64,000 nt of DNA from Rotaria macrura (Eukaryota; Rotifera; Eurotatoria; Philodinida; Philodinidae). The DNA is taken from positions 5,492 to 69,491 of the forward strand of contig OENT01000024.1 of NCBI GenBank assembly GCA_900239685.1, in the 5' to 3' direction. The notes under the pieces are model-generated. The model was not told the DNA's origin. It was given only the letters and a program-made list of their open reading frames with translations, and searched no databases. Each line of letters begins with the position of its first letter. Position 1 is the first letter of the stretch. Positions 48,331 through 61,759 of this stretch are shown one piece after another. Position numbers and translations under genes: made by a program.

Positions 48331-48626
48331 CCCAGGTGAAAGCATACGGTACGTATACGGCCGTTTACGGTCAAATGCGGAGCGTATACGGCCGTAAACC
48401 TGGTCCATGATTTACGACCGTATTTTAACGCGAATACGGCCGTATCTGATCGATATACGATACAAATACGGCAACAGTACGGTGAGAATACGGTCGTAAA
48501 TCATGGACCTGGTTTACGGTGGAATACGGTATTAATACGGTCGTTTATGGTGTAATTACGGCGTAGAAACGGCCGTTTACGGTGAAGTTACGGTAATTTA
48601 CAGTGGACCGTAACCTTCCTCCTGGG
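48331..48626. mobile_element. TACGG-rich foldback element with terminal inverted repeats, 296 bp
   Basis: The ends pair as imperfect terminal inverted repeats: left CCCAGGTGAAAGCATACGG, right (inverted) CCCAGGAGGAAGGTTACGG, about 17 of 22 bases matching. The interior carries about 18 copies of TACGG or CCGTA. It also has a 33-bp inverted repeat with one mismatch (48392-48424 against 48487-48519, 62-bp spacer). There is no reading frame. The structure is that of a foldback or MITE-like non-autonomous DNA element, but the superfamily is not recognised. A target duplication cannot be read because an unresolved base and a C-run abut the right end. Confidence 0.65.
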
Positions 48627-51380
48627 NCCCCCCCCCCCCCCAATGATCCTAATTTTCATTTTCGCTCCTGATCATCGAATCTTGCTGAAATTTTCATGGA
48701 AGACGTGTCCATTGCTAGGTATCTCACAGGAAAATTTTCAGATTAAAAAATTTTGTCGGTGGCCATTTATTGTGGAATCATGGTGCTCAATGGGGATGTC
48801 GGTATTTCTCATATTGCTAACGGAGGCCGAATATCCAATTTGATTTCTCAATTTTTTAATGAAAGCATGTAGTGTAAAAATTGAGAATCTAATGCTGCTC
48901 AACGTTAAAAATTTCTGTATTCGAAAACAAAGCTCATTTAATCGTAAAATTCCACTCTGTTAAGTTGTAGTGGCAGGCCATAGCTATAATTTAAAACCAA
49001 CTCGAACTCTGTATCATATAAAATGGTTGAGAAATTTGGGAAATACAGAAATGACATAGTAGAAAACCATGTGTTGAGAAAAACGCAAAATAAGTTTCCA
49101 GAATGAGTTTCCAAACTTTTTTCAGAATCAAGTTTTGCTAAATGAGTTTTTTATGTATTTACAATAAATATATTTCAAAGGCAATATACTAGCGACATAT
49201 ACAGCATGTAGTAATCACTCCCATGTATAGACAGAGAGACTCAAAACTGATCGGCAATAAAAGTTGCCAAAGAAGCATTTCTTCAATGAGTAAAGTGCTC
49301 TGAAAAAAATGAGTTCTCACCATGAAAAAAATTCATCAACGGATAAGTTACAGTGTATTCGACTGTTGACACCATGCTCTATCAGACGCACTAGAAAAAT
49401 CAACAAATTGAAAAATCTGACCAGAATTGACATTGTAGGGTCCGGAGGGGGGGGGGAGGGCGCTAAAGACCACTCAAGAATCTTTTATTATTCTAATAAG
49501 AGGATTCAGTTTAAGAATAATCTTATTATTTTTTCGAAGCAACTCGTACAACTTATCTTTCGCTACTTGATCAAGCTCATCATAATTTGTAAGATTTTAA
49601 AATTATATCCGAATTGCTTTGCAGTTTTTTCTCGAATTGAACTTGTTGAAACTCTTGTCAATTAAATAAATTAGAGAAAAACGAATACTTTCGTTGATGA
49701 AAATTTCAAAATGAATTCACTGTAAACCATTCGAGTTGCTTTTTTCGTAGTACAACATAGTCTATCGATATGCTTCAGGTCATGCTTCAATAGATGTTTA
49801 TGATTAATTGAAATTGCACAAGTAACGAATGACTATCTTCATCGTTCTGAATAAGCGTACAATGTGATAAAGTTCTGGATCTTTCAGAAAATGGTATATG
49901 AAGGACGTCTTTGACATTTATGTGTGTATCATTCTAGTTGAAGGAAACAAAGGTTTCAAATACTACTCTAGTACTTAACTAAATTGATAGATCGATAAAG
50001 CTTACTTGCATCAACATCAAACAATAAAACTCTTGCAATTGTTACCGTTATTTGTACTGTAATCTATTTTTTATCAATAGATAGCCTTAAAGAATTTTGT
50101 ATGCATATTAAGACGTAACTGTCTATGGCATATTAGACTTTTTCTATTTTTAAAAATCAATTTTTCATGAAATATCTTCAAAGGATAAGGTTCATTTTGA
50201 AAATTGCTCATTTCCAGAATTTTATATCTAATAAGAACATCATATTAAAATTCATTTACATTATGACAAGATCATCGAAACGACTAGATCAATTCGATAT
50301 AATAACAGGTCAAAATAACCAACAAATGAGATCAAGGTTAGTATACAAAATGACTGAATGACGTCTTTTAAACATTTGATTTACACTCAGTGATTGCATG
50401 AGTAATATTTGTAGGTAGGATTTACAGCGTTGAACTTTGCTTGAAAAAGAATTAAAAGTTCATCTTTACAATTAATCATAGAAAGAATAAAAAGATACAA
50501 GGAAACTATTATCGAAATCTTCTATCATATTTTCATCTGTCTCTGATATTGATTTTATGTTTTATCTGTTATTGTTACATATTGAAAAGAAGAAAATATT
50601 CATGCGAATATCTTCATACGAATGATTTCGTTTACTGGCCGTTTTCATTTTATCATCGCATTATGATTTATACTTTCAGCTATGGATGCGCACCATTGCA
50701 TCTTAACATACGTTGTATCTATGCAGCACAGAGCTCACCTTGAAAAAACCATCATGAATATACTTGTATACATCTGAACATACATACATTTAGTATAATG
50801 ACCTTCTACGTGTATTGACAGAATATATCAGAGAACAGGAATAAATGCAGATAATTAATATTGTCATATTTAATACTTTGCATATCAGAATGAACAAACA
50901 ATCAAAATCATCCTACAAGCTTTCTTTTTGTATTCTTTCTTTTTGTTGTCAAGGTAATCGATTCTGAATAATACATAGTATTGTATAGAATGCCTTGTGT
51001 GCTTGAAAAAGCTGCTATTGGACAATTCAAAAGATACAGAAGTCAAAATACCATGAAAGGACGAATGTGCATAAATGCAGGTGAATCAAAAATGCGTTGT
51101 TCTTTTCTCTCTCTCTCTCTCCCTCTGTATCTATCTTTCGATCTGATGCGTACACATTCATTTTAATCGATCAACTTGTGCAATATTTTTTGTATCTGTA
51201 TGAACACGTATGTTTGAGGCTATCAAATATTACTTGTAGGACTTTAAAAAAATTGGTTTACCATTATCTCTTCTTAGATGTTAATCTTAAAATATGAACG
51301 TATTTTTGATAAATATTCAAATAATTACAACTTTTTTTATCGTTTAGATGATAAAAGCTGAAGAGTAGTATTGCAAACAA
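48627..51380. other. Intergenic stretch with assembly irregularity
   Basis: It begins with an unresolved base at 48627 and a run of C (48628-48641), which looks like an assembly junction. It contains a G-run at 49445-49456 and a CT microsatellite at about 51103-51124. No gene is recognised. Confidence 0.5.
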
Positions 51381-54117
51381 ATGCCTTTACAAGACGTATC
51401 CAATGATGATACAATGATCAGCTGGCTTCGCCAGACTGGTCATGCACATCTTCTTGATGAACGGATCCATAATGCTAATACTGCACGATCTTCATCATCA
51501 GCACCACCACCACCACTACCAAACGCTCCATTTGAACAAACAAATTTGTCATCGATGTATCCACCACAAACAACATCATTCGAGTCTGTCGTACCGAATT
51601 TTAATGTTAGCCAAAGCAATAGTTCTCATAATATGGATCATCTCAATCGATCTTTATCGTTTCCTCAGACGCTTTTCAATCCAACATCAAGTTATAATGG
51701 TCATGCTAGTTCAGTATCACCACCCATCGGATATCCAACGTTTGATCATAGGACAAGTCCTTTAAATATGAGCTCATCTTCTTCACCATTTCTTTCGCCC
51801 AATATGAATCAACAACAACTTGATGTTGATATTGAAGTAAAGTTATTGATTGTCATAGAGCTTTCAGTTGAACGAACTCGATTTTTATTCGATAATAGAA
51901 TATGAAACGTGATCCGAACACACGTGTAGTGCAACGTCCTCCAGCTGAAGATGTAGTTTATAAACAACGAGTAAGCGAATTAATATGTTTTCTTTTTATT
52001 TTAAATCTATTACTCAAAATTTAGGTCTTTGTGAGATATTTACAACCACCGACACCACCTGTTGGTGGAACTATTATTGTTCGAGAAAAGCAACCACCTG
52101 CACCACCACCTGATCCACCTATTGCAAGAGAATTTCATCTGTGATTATCTCATCATAATTTTTGTTTTACTTAGGTCATCAAGCGTGCTCCTCCTCAACC
52201 ACCTACTCCACCGCCAGTTACTATTCGCGAGGTTTGTTTGTTATGCTTTTATTTTGCGATGGTCTCTGTTCAATGAATTTAATTTTAGCGACCACCACCA
52301 ATTCCTCCAGCCGAAGGTTAACTAGCTTGTAATTTTTATAGAATGATTAATTTTGAGTTCTCTCCCTTCATGATAGGCACAACTGTAATTGATAAAATAA
52401 TTCCACCGGGACCAAAACCACCACGTCAAGTAATCATAGAACAGTATCCACCATTACCACCGAAGCCTCGAGATGTTATTATTGAACGATGGCTTCCGTT
52501 GCCACCACGACAACGACGGATTCTTTATGAACGCTTACCACCTGCAATACAACCCATAACAAAACCAATTATTGTTCAATATGGTTCCCCACATGTTCGT
52601 GTTCAACGCGAAGTTGTTGTAGCACCTGGTGCACAAATCCCCAATCCACAGGTAGGAAATTTTACGGATATCAATCAAATCTTCAGTCAACTTGGTGATA
52701 GCCAAACAGTCTCCACAGCAGTGATCTTCTAGATTTCATTTTTTGTGATTCTACTTTATTTCTTTTAATTTAGATACCTTCTTCGTCTCTTGTTTCCTAT
52801 AATCCATATGCATCAATACAGCCAAATTATGGTGCTCTTGGTCAAACACAACCCAATATTGTTATTACGCAAAATGGACAAGCAAGTTCAATTCCATCGT
52901 CGCCCTATGGCATGCCATTAACATGTGTATGCACACCAAATCCAATTCCTGGTTTAGGTGTCTATGGTTCTGGTGTATCGACAATGCCAATTATGGGCCA
53001 TTCAGCTGGACAAACATCCATGTTTAATGTGCCCGGTACAGACACCTGTTGCAATGCAGTTAAATAGCGTTGAAAAATAATCATGAATTTTCTATTACTT
53101 CTAGACAATGTACCGATTGAAAATATTCTTCGTCAACTGGGCATTGATGTAAGCAGTATACAACGTTCATCGGGTTCTTCATTGACAGGTATTTATTGTT
53201 TTAATCTGTATGCTATTACTAATGTAACATGTACTTGTTGATATTTGTAATCAACTAAATGCTTCTAGTGTTAACAACAATTTAGAAAGAAATATCATCA
53301 ATCGATTATATGCTTCATTTGAATCCGTACATATTTTTAGAAATTTAAAAACTAGATATTGCTATATAATTGTAGTGTAAACATATTGAATAGATGAAAA
53401 AAAAGGTTTGACAAAATAATTTCTTTCATGCTATACATGAGTCCTATGTAGATCCACGTAGTGCTGTTGCACACGCATGGAATGCTGCTTCTCATGCAAA
53501 TCCAGCGTATCCCCAAGGTAAGGTTGAATTTCTCTGATCTCTGATTCTATGAGCATTTTATTCGTCCACAATTAGATCCTAGTAGTGCATTATCTCATGT
53601 CTGGAATGCTGCTGCACATGCTACTGAATTCAATCGACCTCCTTCGCCATCTGCTGCAAACGCTTGGAACAAAATCGAACAATTTCTTAATGCTCAGTCT
53701 GCTGGTAATTATCGACATAGTTCGTCTATCTAAATTTGATTTTCTTACTTGTTTCTTTTTTTTTCTTGAATACTAGACGCAGTTCGATCCGTATGGAATC
53801 ATATTCCTCATCCAAATGCTCCACCTTCACAACCATATTATCCGCCATCGAGCTACCCAACACCACCTCCAACAAATTATCCACCATCAAACTATCCACC
53901 GCCACCTCCAACAAATTATCCACCGTCGAACTATCCACCACCGCCTCCAACAAATTATCCACCGTCGAACTATCCACCACCGCCTTCAACAAATTACCCA
54001 CCACCACCACCACCCACAAACTATCCTCCACCACCCTCATCTCAATATCCACCACCGGGAGGATCAACTAGTGCTGGTGCTGGTGTCTTATCTCGTCTTT
54101 TCGGTGGTGGTCGATAG
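51381..54117 (+). CDS. Proline-rich repeat protein with PPLPPKP/VIIERWLP motifs
   Basis: Eleven exons (51381-51836, 51899-51970, 52025-52123, 52175-52231, 52289-52316, 52377-52651, 52774-53035, 53105-53188, 53452-53517, 53576-53704, 53777-54117) join in phase into 622 aa. Function unknown. A Ser/Asn-rich N-terminal third is followed by alternating Pro-rich and hydrophobic stretches (TPPVGGTIIVREKQPPAPPP, VIKRAPPQPPTPPPVTIRE, YPPLPPKPRDVIIERWLP), resembling Pro/Val cytoskeletal or epiplasm-type repeats. A thrice-repeated module with Trp-Asn follows (DPRSAVAHAWNAASHANP; DPSSALSHVWNAAAHAT; DAVRSVWNHIPHP), each on its own phase-1 exon. It ends with 13-residue NYPPSNYPPPPPT repeats and a glycine-rich tail. 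The intron at 52124-52174 uses a GC donor. No signal peptide or membrane span is seen. Confidence 0.85.
53840..54020 (+). repeat. 39-bp coding tandem repeat (NYPPSNYPPPPPT)
   Basis: About three to four units of 39 bp, 13 codons each, in the last exon of the proline-rich gene. A partial, degenerate PPPP-rich unit follows. The unit length is a multiple of three, so unit gain or loss would keep frame. Confidence 0.85.
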
Positions 54118-54215
54118 AAAGCCGAAAGAAATTTTCTTTCTTATTACATATTTAAATAATAGACAAAGAAAAAACGAATATAAAACTTTGAATTTGTTCA
54201 ACTAAATTTTTTTTA

Positions 54216-55601
54216 TTACACACGATGTGTTCGAGCATTTGCAAAAGCTCGTGGTTCAGGCAAAGGCATTGGATGTAGCATAGACATTGAATTTGATGTT
54301 GATGGAGTTTTTATCGTTTCATAATAGATTGAATCAGAACGTTGTACTGATGAAAATAAAGGTGGACCAGGATACGGCGGAGGTTCATAACAATCACCTA
54401 CAGATATTGGATTTCGATCTGAATAATAAGATGGTGGTAAATCACTTATATCAGGTGCTGGTGTATAACGTGGGCGAGATAAAGTTATTGGTGGAGATGG
54501 TTGCTGTTGTAGAACAGACGATTCTGATGTTAGTCGGTTTGTTGATTTTCGATTGGCATTGTTACTGAACGGTTTATTAGTACATAAATATAATAGCCGA
54601 GAAGGATTCTTACGAATAACATAGATAATTAATGAAAGAAAAGAAACAAATAGTAGAATACCGCCGGCTAGAAAAGCTAAGAAAAAAAAGCATATCATAT
54701 TTGAAAATTCTTACTTTTTTTTCCTACATCAATTATTTACCTGAATATCGAAGTGCATCAAAACTATTTGTATCTAACGATGAATCACCGGCGGAATTAG
54801 TATCAGTGTAACTGGTACTACCTAGATGAAATAATACAATCAATCAGTTTCTAATAAAAAAAAACAACATGGATATATATAAATCAATGACTACACTTAC
54901 TACGTTCTCGAATATACTGTTCGCAAGCACGTGTATTTTGATATGTTAAACAAGTGACACGACCATAGGTAGCACATGCTACTCGACAACTGACATTATT
55001 GCCTTGCAAACAAGCATAGACATCACCTTGGCAATAACCTACAAAGATTGGACATTGAAGTTCTCTTTTTATATAAGTCCGCAACTTGTTATGAAACGAT
55101 GAAAAAAAGGATGAGGACACTTCAAAATAAATAGAAAAAAGAAGGAACCTTGTCACAAATACATTGGTGATTATATAATCGCATAGTTCAAATCATCCTG
55201 ATTAAATTTATCATAAGAATCAGTATTCATCAAGTAACTTACAATTACGTTCATCTGAGCCATCTGCACAATGATTACGACCATCGCATACAGATGTCCA
55301 TGACACATTTTGACCATTTTTGCATAAAAAATATGTGTTCATAGTATCATCAAGGATGGTGCTAAAATAGAGGCATGTTAATGATGATGATCTACCGTAT
55401 GGATGTTGAAAGGAAAAAAATACAGAATAAGATGAAAAGACTTGTCAGAAGCGTTCCATCTCATTCGCACGCATATGAATGATATAAATCATATTGGAAG
55501 CTTACAATTAGTTACTCTGGATTCTTTTTTTTGTTGTTATTGTCTATGTTGAAAAAAAGAAGAAAAAGAAAACTAACATATTCTTCCTACCTTACATTCA
55601 T
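54216..55601 (-). CDS. LDL-receptor class A / PPxY single-pass membrane protein (LDLRAD3/4-like)
   Basis: Five minus-strand exons (55601-55591, 55361-55243, 55038-54901, 54821-54741, 54676-54216) join in phase into 269 aa. An LDLa domain comes first: FLCKNGQNVSW ... CDGRNHCADGSDERNC, with the SDE calcium-site signature. A six-Cys segment follows (CQGDVYACLQGNNVSCRVAC ... CLTYQNTRACEQY). A Ser/Thr/Asp-rich stalk leads to a membrane span (FLAGGILLFVSFLSLIIYVI). The cytoplasmic tail carries PPSY and PPPY, WW-domain ligands that in LDLRAD3/4 recruit NEDD4/ITCH ligases. The first exon is uncertain: from the only ATG it encodes MNV without a signal peptide, although the upstream frame reads hydrophobic residues (FAISIVFCYIT) that lack a start codon. 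The gene converges on the proline-rich gene, with 98 bp between stop codons. Confidence 0.8.
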
Positions 55602-58600
55602 CGTGATATAGCAAAAAACAATTGAGATGGCAAAATTGTTTTATTAAAAAATCAATTGTTTGAAAAGAAATTAATTGTTTTCATAGCTCTTATTCTTGTT
55701 TTAGGTCTACATCAACGAATGCATAAATAGACGATGAATTGTATAGAGGTGCTCGTCCGTATTCTAAAGAATTTTTTTCATCGGCTGTTCTTTCTTCTCA
55801 CCATGTACTGTATATTTGTATATATATATATATGTACAGTCATTACTTTTTCTACCGAGCCAACAATGCCCTCAAAGAAAGGAAGAGAAAAAAAGAAAGT
55901 GAAGATATTGAACGGTCGATAGGGCATACACAACAGTTTTACCCGAAGATACGACATATAAGCGAGCAAGAGAGAGAGAGGTGAGACAGAAGAAATGAGA
56001 AGGAGCAACTGTTATTGTTGATATGGGTCTACATTCACTATGTGCAATGATCACTTACCCCTACTCTTCATATACATATTGAATATTGAACGGAGTATGC
56101 GATTTCATAATACAATCCTTATAAAATCTTAACAAGTGACCGAGTTCTACAATGAGTATACTATGAAATGAAGAAGAAGAAGAAGACGAAGAATGTTGCA
56201 GCTACTTTTTATTGCCTTTTAAAACAATGAGAAAAAGAATAGAAGTCATAAAACTGAGAGACAGGAACTCCATGTCTCTCTCTCACTCACTCGACGCTTT
56301 TCTTCTCATTTACTTAATGGCTTCACCGCCTTAACTTGTATAAAATTTGCAAACGTCCATGCCTAGATTGTTTGACAGCAAACACTTGGCGATGATGACT
56401 GTCATCACGCGCTCCAGTGTTTATTGGCATATGTATGTCAAACATTAGTCCCAATAGATAGACATCGTTGATTTTCTTTCCATGCAACTAATTCAGTATT
56501 AATAGAAACTACTATCATTCTCATTTCTTTGACCCTAGTTATTATTATTATTAATAAATAAAATAAAATATATCGACAAGAAAAATTTCCAATCAACACG
56601 ATTGTATGATTAGAAACAGAAGAAGAGAAAGAAAGAGATCTAACCCTTGATAATGCTTGCTTGTGTGTGCACGAGTGTCCGATTACAGTGTGCATGCGTA
56701 AATTGTGGTGTTCTGGCAATTACTCTGTATCTACTCTAGTTGTACAGCTAGGAATAGGGTAAGTCGAGACATAATGAAGAAAGAAAAGAAACGAGATTTA
56801 ATCTTTTCAATGCATACAAGGGCAGTCATCTACTCACCGATAGTACTTTTAATGATAAAGCGACAATGAAATCGGCGGTAGAGATTCAAAGTCTAAAATT
56901 TTCTTTTCTTTTCCTTTATCTGACTTTATTGGCTATTCTTGATGTTGTTCAAAAGCATTTCCTCTGTGCAACCGACACAGCATCCGCTACTACTCGATGA
57001 GTTGTCGTTTGTGTGTGTGAGTAGGAAGGATAGCATAAGAACGATATCTCTCTCATTCTCTCTCTCTCTCTCTCTNNNNNNNNNNTATATATATATATAT
57101 ATATATATATAGATATCTGAACAGAAAATGGATTGGGAAAACAACAGAGAACAATAACCTCATCATCAACGACAACAAGTATGCTTTGAGTAGTACTACG
57201 ACAACGAACTATGGAAGACGATGGATAGAGAAAAAAGGGAATCCATCGTTGTTAGCTAATGACCAAATGACATCATGAGCGGCAGAAGCGATGAATGACG
57301 ATCGTAGCGTCAGTCGTAGTAAGAAGAATTAAACATGTCATCCAGACGAACAGCGGTCTGACTTAGCTGTCGAGAAAGCATGCATACACACGCGCACACA
57401 ATATGTTTATACATTTTTATTCGTCTTTCTTTACTTCCTCTACCATGCAAGCAACAACAGTATTCTGACATTTATCGCAGTTGTAGTAACGAGGAGTTTT
57501 TTTTCTCTATCCAGAAATTGCTGATGTGGAAAGAGACGAGAGATATAGAGGGAAAGACAGAGGAAAAGAAGAGAGTGACAGAGGAAAAAAAGAAATGAGA
57601 AAGATCTTGTGGCTTAATCATAAATCTTTTTACATGTATGCATAACGATAAATAGACAAACGCAACCGCCAAACATTACTTAATTGTCAGAAAGATAAAA
57701 AAAGCTAAGAGGAAGACGAAGAAGGAAATACAAAAATCTACTTTGATTATATGCTCGAGTGAACAATTAGTCTGATGAAAATTTATGTTTATGCTAATAT
57801 TAATGAGGGAAAAAATTCAACTCTTCAGGTTTACATTCTAATCGTTCTCAAATATTGACGAGAATCATCGATCAAGGTCTTAACAATGACATCGGAAACA
57901 ATTTATAGCGTGTGTGAGCTATTCTAAGTTGACTATCATCAATCACATAAGCAGAACACTGTCATCAACATGAGATAAATGAGAGAAAGAAGAAAAAAGA
58001 AATTCTCGTGCTACATTCATTAACTGAAAAGGACGACCTTTCTCATTTTATGCTTCATAATTATCATTTTACAATCTATTTGTAATTGTAGAAACTACAC
58101 TCACTACTTGACTACAAAAGTAGATGTCATTATTATTAGTATTTTTTTTTCTAATAAAAATGAAGAAGAAAAAGAATTCTTTTCCCATTGTCTTCTACCC
58201 TCTTGTGCTAATCTTATTTCGTCAATCTGATGGTTTCGTCTTTTATTCATATTGAAAAGAAAATGAATTTCCTTTCAGTATTAATTAGTAAGTTAACTGA
58301 TGATTGTGCAATGGTAAATGAACAACAGTAGAGGTATCAATCTACGGATATTGTCTATATTTATTGACAATCTGATAGTCATTTGTATACTCAGTATGAG
58401 ATAACCTCACTAAGAATAGTGATGATGAGATAGACATTGACCTTTTTCATATATAGACATTATAAACATCAAAAGAAAACAATCAAAGAGCACGCGGTAT
58501 CAATTTGTAAAGCATTTTTCTAATTTACATCGAATGAAATACTTTCATAATCATCGATTTTTAAGTGTATCTCAAGATTGTCTCATGACTTTGATATAAA

Positions 58601-58944
58601 TTACTAAACAGAGATTTAGAAAAAAAGTTATGTTCCATCATTCAAGTATGATAAGACATAAAATGTATCAAGGAATTACAAGTTCGTAAAGCAAATCTGA
58701 AAGAAAACAATTCAGTACAAGTAACGTTCAATAGAACAGGATATGTTTGTAAAAAAACAAAATTCATTAAAACGTTTTCGATGCACGATGATCCATTTCA
58801 AATGAAACTTACAAGAAAAATAAAAGAAAATCATATAATTCTACGTCTGAGATCAATTTTGTAAGAAATTCAAGATGTAATTTTCAAGAAAACAGAAATC
58901 AAAAATGTATTTATAAAACATATCGAAATATGTTGCGTTGATAG
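55602..58944. other. Intergenic stretch rich in simple sequence
   Basis: GA/CT-rich and AT-rich runs, a 10-base gap at 57076-57085 and no supported gene. Frames here are made mostly of microsatellite translations. Confidence 0.5.
57055..57111. repeat. (CT)n - gap - (TA)n compound microsatellite
   Basis: A CT run up to 57075, then ten unresolved bases, then a TA run from 57086 to 57111. The gap very probably hides more repeat units. Confidence 0.9.
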
Positions 58945-59310
58945 TCAACATACATGATCAGGCAAATACTCAATAAAAAAAAATCTATTCATGGTTAGGA
59001 TGGCACGAACTAATAACCGGAAAACATAGCTATACACAATGATGGCTGATGACACACAGAGGCCATCAAGATAATTTTTCACATACTTAATTGAAATTTT
59101 TCGATCCATTGCAGATAGAATCAACAAGAATATGGCAAGAAATTCTAGAATGAGTTTCAATGACAGATAGAATAAATAGATATTTGCCGTTACTCTACCT
59201 ACTAGTGCAATTTGTCGCTGAAATGAAAGAAAAAAAACATGCTTAATGATGAGAAGAAGTCGTTTGAAAAGTTTGCAACGACTCAATAAGGCTGTCAGAT
59301 TTCTTGACAT
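58945..59310 (-). CDS. Possible small membrane protein or gene fragment
   Basis: A 121-codon minus-strand frame with at least three hydrophobic stretches (YLFYLSLKLILEFLAIFLLIL, GLCVSSAIIVYSYVF). A T-rich AG acceptor just before codon 31 (RQIALVGRVT) suggests the part below about 59220 may be the last exon of a longer membrane-protein gene. No upstream exon could be joined. No family recognised; it may be chance. Confidence 0.2.
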   Translation of the reverse strand: MSRNLTALLSRCKLFKRLLLIIKHVFFLSFQRQIALVGRVTANIYLFYLSLKLILEFLAIFLLILSAMDRKISIKYVKNYLDGLCVSSAIIVYSYVFRLLVRAILTMNRFFFIEYLPDHVC

Positions 59311-61759
59311 TGGTCATTAAAGAAAAAAATGCATTACAATTGAATTAAAATTTTGAAAATTTTCATTATGAATTCTCTACTACTTTTCTTTTATGATTTA
59401 TTTGCAATCGAACTGTAATTATCGAAGATCGAAAGAAGAATGATAGATGAGTTCGATGGTTTGCAGATAATTGAGATTTTCTACTTTATCTCTAATGATT
59501 TTCTCGGTAATACTCATGAATGATTGGTTTCATTCGAAATGCATAATCAAGTGTAATATAGCATGTTTGTAATCCAAAACAGAAATGTTTATGTCATATT
59601 GAAAAGAATTCAATGCGAAACACTTGGATTATTCTATGTAGAGAAGAAAGTCATATTATGGATACATGATTTTCTTGCTCTGTTTACTAAAGAGAAACAA
59701 AATCTTATTAGGCGAATTTCTATAGGAAAAGTTTATCGTATAAATTATAATTTTTCTACAATTGATTTTACACATTTTGGCGCATACGTGTAGACTCTAC
59801 CGAAATATACTTGCCGAACTAGTCGATATGAAAATGATTTGTAAAATAAAGATTCAGTTTATAATTACACATGTCGATTAGAGTAGCGTAAAGATCGTGA
59901 CATAGATCATCTAAAGTAAAAATTTTGATCTAATCATAGTTATAGAGGAAGAAACGATATTTTAGTAAGTAAAGATAAATCGAGCTTGTTCGTTAGTTTC
60001 AGTAATTGCTTAAGAATAATTAATTCATTAGAATAATAATATTCCAAGAGTGTGATTCAAAGTGTTAAATATAAATTCAACACATATTTTTGAATACACT
60101 CGGATGGATATAAGAACAAAAGAAAAATTTATTTTTCAGTTTCATTTCACTTTACTTTAGTATAAATACGTTTGGACAATGCTGGGGAATAATTGAGTTA
60201 ACCGTTGAAATTCAGGATTTGTTGGAAAATATCGAGATAAAGAAATTGAAACAGTGAATTAATAGCTAATAACTGAGGAGACAACTATAAATGTATATGC
60301 ATACCAGTGAACATCTATTTATGCAATTGCATTCATACGATATTTTCCGTCAATTCGGAAATTCATACCCAAACAAATTTAACAACCTCATTATTTAACA
60401 CAATGCATGTACGGATCTTGCGGAATCTATCATCATATCAATTGTTACAATCTTATTACCTAAGGCAACGTTTTAAAGCTTACTCAAAAACAAATAACTA
60501 TTTAATTAAGTTAAGAAGTTAACATTAAAATTATGATATCAGTTTATAAAGTAGTGCATGAACAACTCGTCAAAGAAAATTTCTATTGAATTTTATCATT
60601 CATGTAAATAGCGACTTTAAATTGAAACACAGAAACGCACCGCTATATAATTCAATCAACTAGATTGATTTTATATCCAATAGCTTTTCAACTGATTAGT
60701 CTTAATTATTATTGAGCATATATTTTCACTGATGAAAAAATAACTTGTCAAGTACACATTTTGAATGGTTAGAATGCTAATCGAAATACATAAAAGTAAC
60801 AGTGTTAAACCTTTTTCTACAAGTAGGGTTTAAAATAATAAGCTTATATATATATATATTCCTAAAGGATTTTTCTTACCTCGAAGCTTACAAGAATTCT
60901 ATAAAAAAACATGTTACATCACTGCAACATTTCAGAATTAGATCGATGCCCTTTTTGTACATATAGATATAACTGTGACTTTTAAAAAGGTTTTTACTAG
61001 TTTCTTTGATTGAGATATTTGATTTTTCCCCACAGATTCAGTTACTTGCTAACAAATAAAATATTGGAGATTTCAATAGATCTTTCTTTCATACATTCGA
61101 TTCTGTTCTTGTCAGAATAAAATTCACCTGTACTATCTGTATAATGAAGGATCGCCATCGATCATAAAGTCGTGCTTTATCACTAACAATCATCGATTGA
61201 TCGTGTTTCATTTCACGATTATCCTTTCGATATATCATGAGCTATCGCCGTCAATGTTGTTTTTGATGATTATAAGGTTGTGGGTATATTTGTCATTGGA
61301 TTTTTACCGACAACTTATACTTATTTTTCATCAGTGTTACTTTTATTAATGTCACTTGATCTAGTAGACTTCGCTGATTAATCATTGGTACACTGGCAAA
61401 ATACAATAAAGGACGATATTGCCCGACATATATATATGTGAATCATGCAAGAGCGACCTCTAGGAAACCGAGAATATCTCGATGAGCTGTTGGATTAGTA
61501 ATAAATAAAAGTACATTCATTCGAATAAATTTTTAAGAAAGTGACACCGTTAAAATTTGTATATGTGTGTATGCAGACGAGAATCGATCCTTCTCCTCTG
61601 AATGTCAACTTATTAATTTCATGTGATGTAAATATATATTTGATTGCAACATTGAATTTCATATTGCATCAGCAAGTGTAATTCTAAACTGGACTATTTC
61701 ATGGATTTATATAAAATTTCTTTGAATTACTATTCTATGTCTTTCATTCAAACGCAACC
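59311..61759. other. Intergenic stretch, no gene recognised
   Basis: AT-rich with short frames only; small (TA) runs near 60844-60859 and 61426-61438. Confidence 0.5.

Noticed and set aside
53726..54067. Antisense frame with Val/Asp repeats, and another sense frame with His repeats
   Set aside because: Both are shadows of the 39-bp coding repeat in the proline-rich gene.
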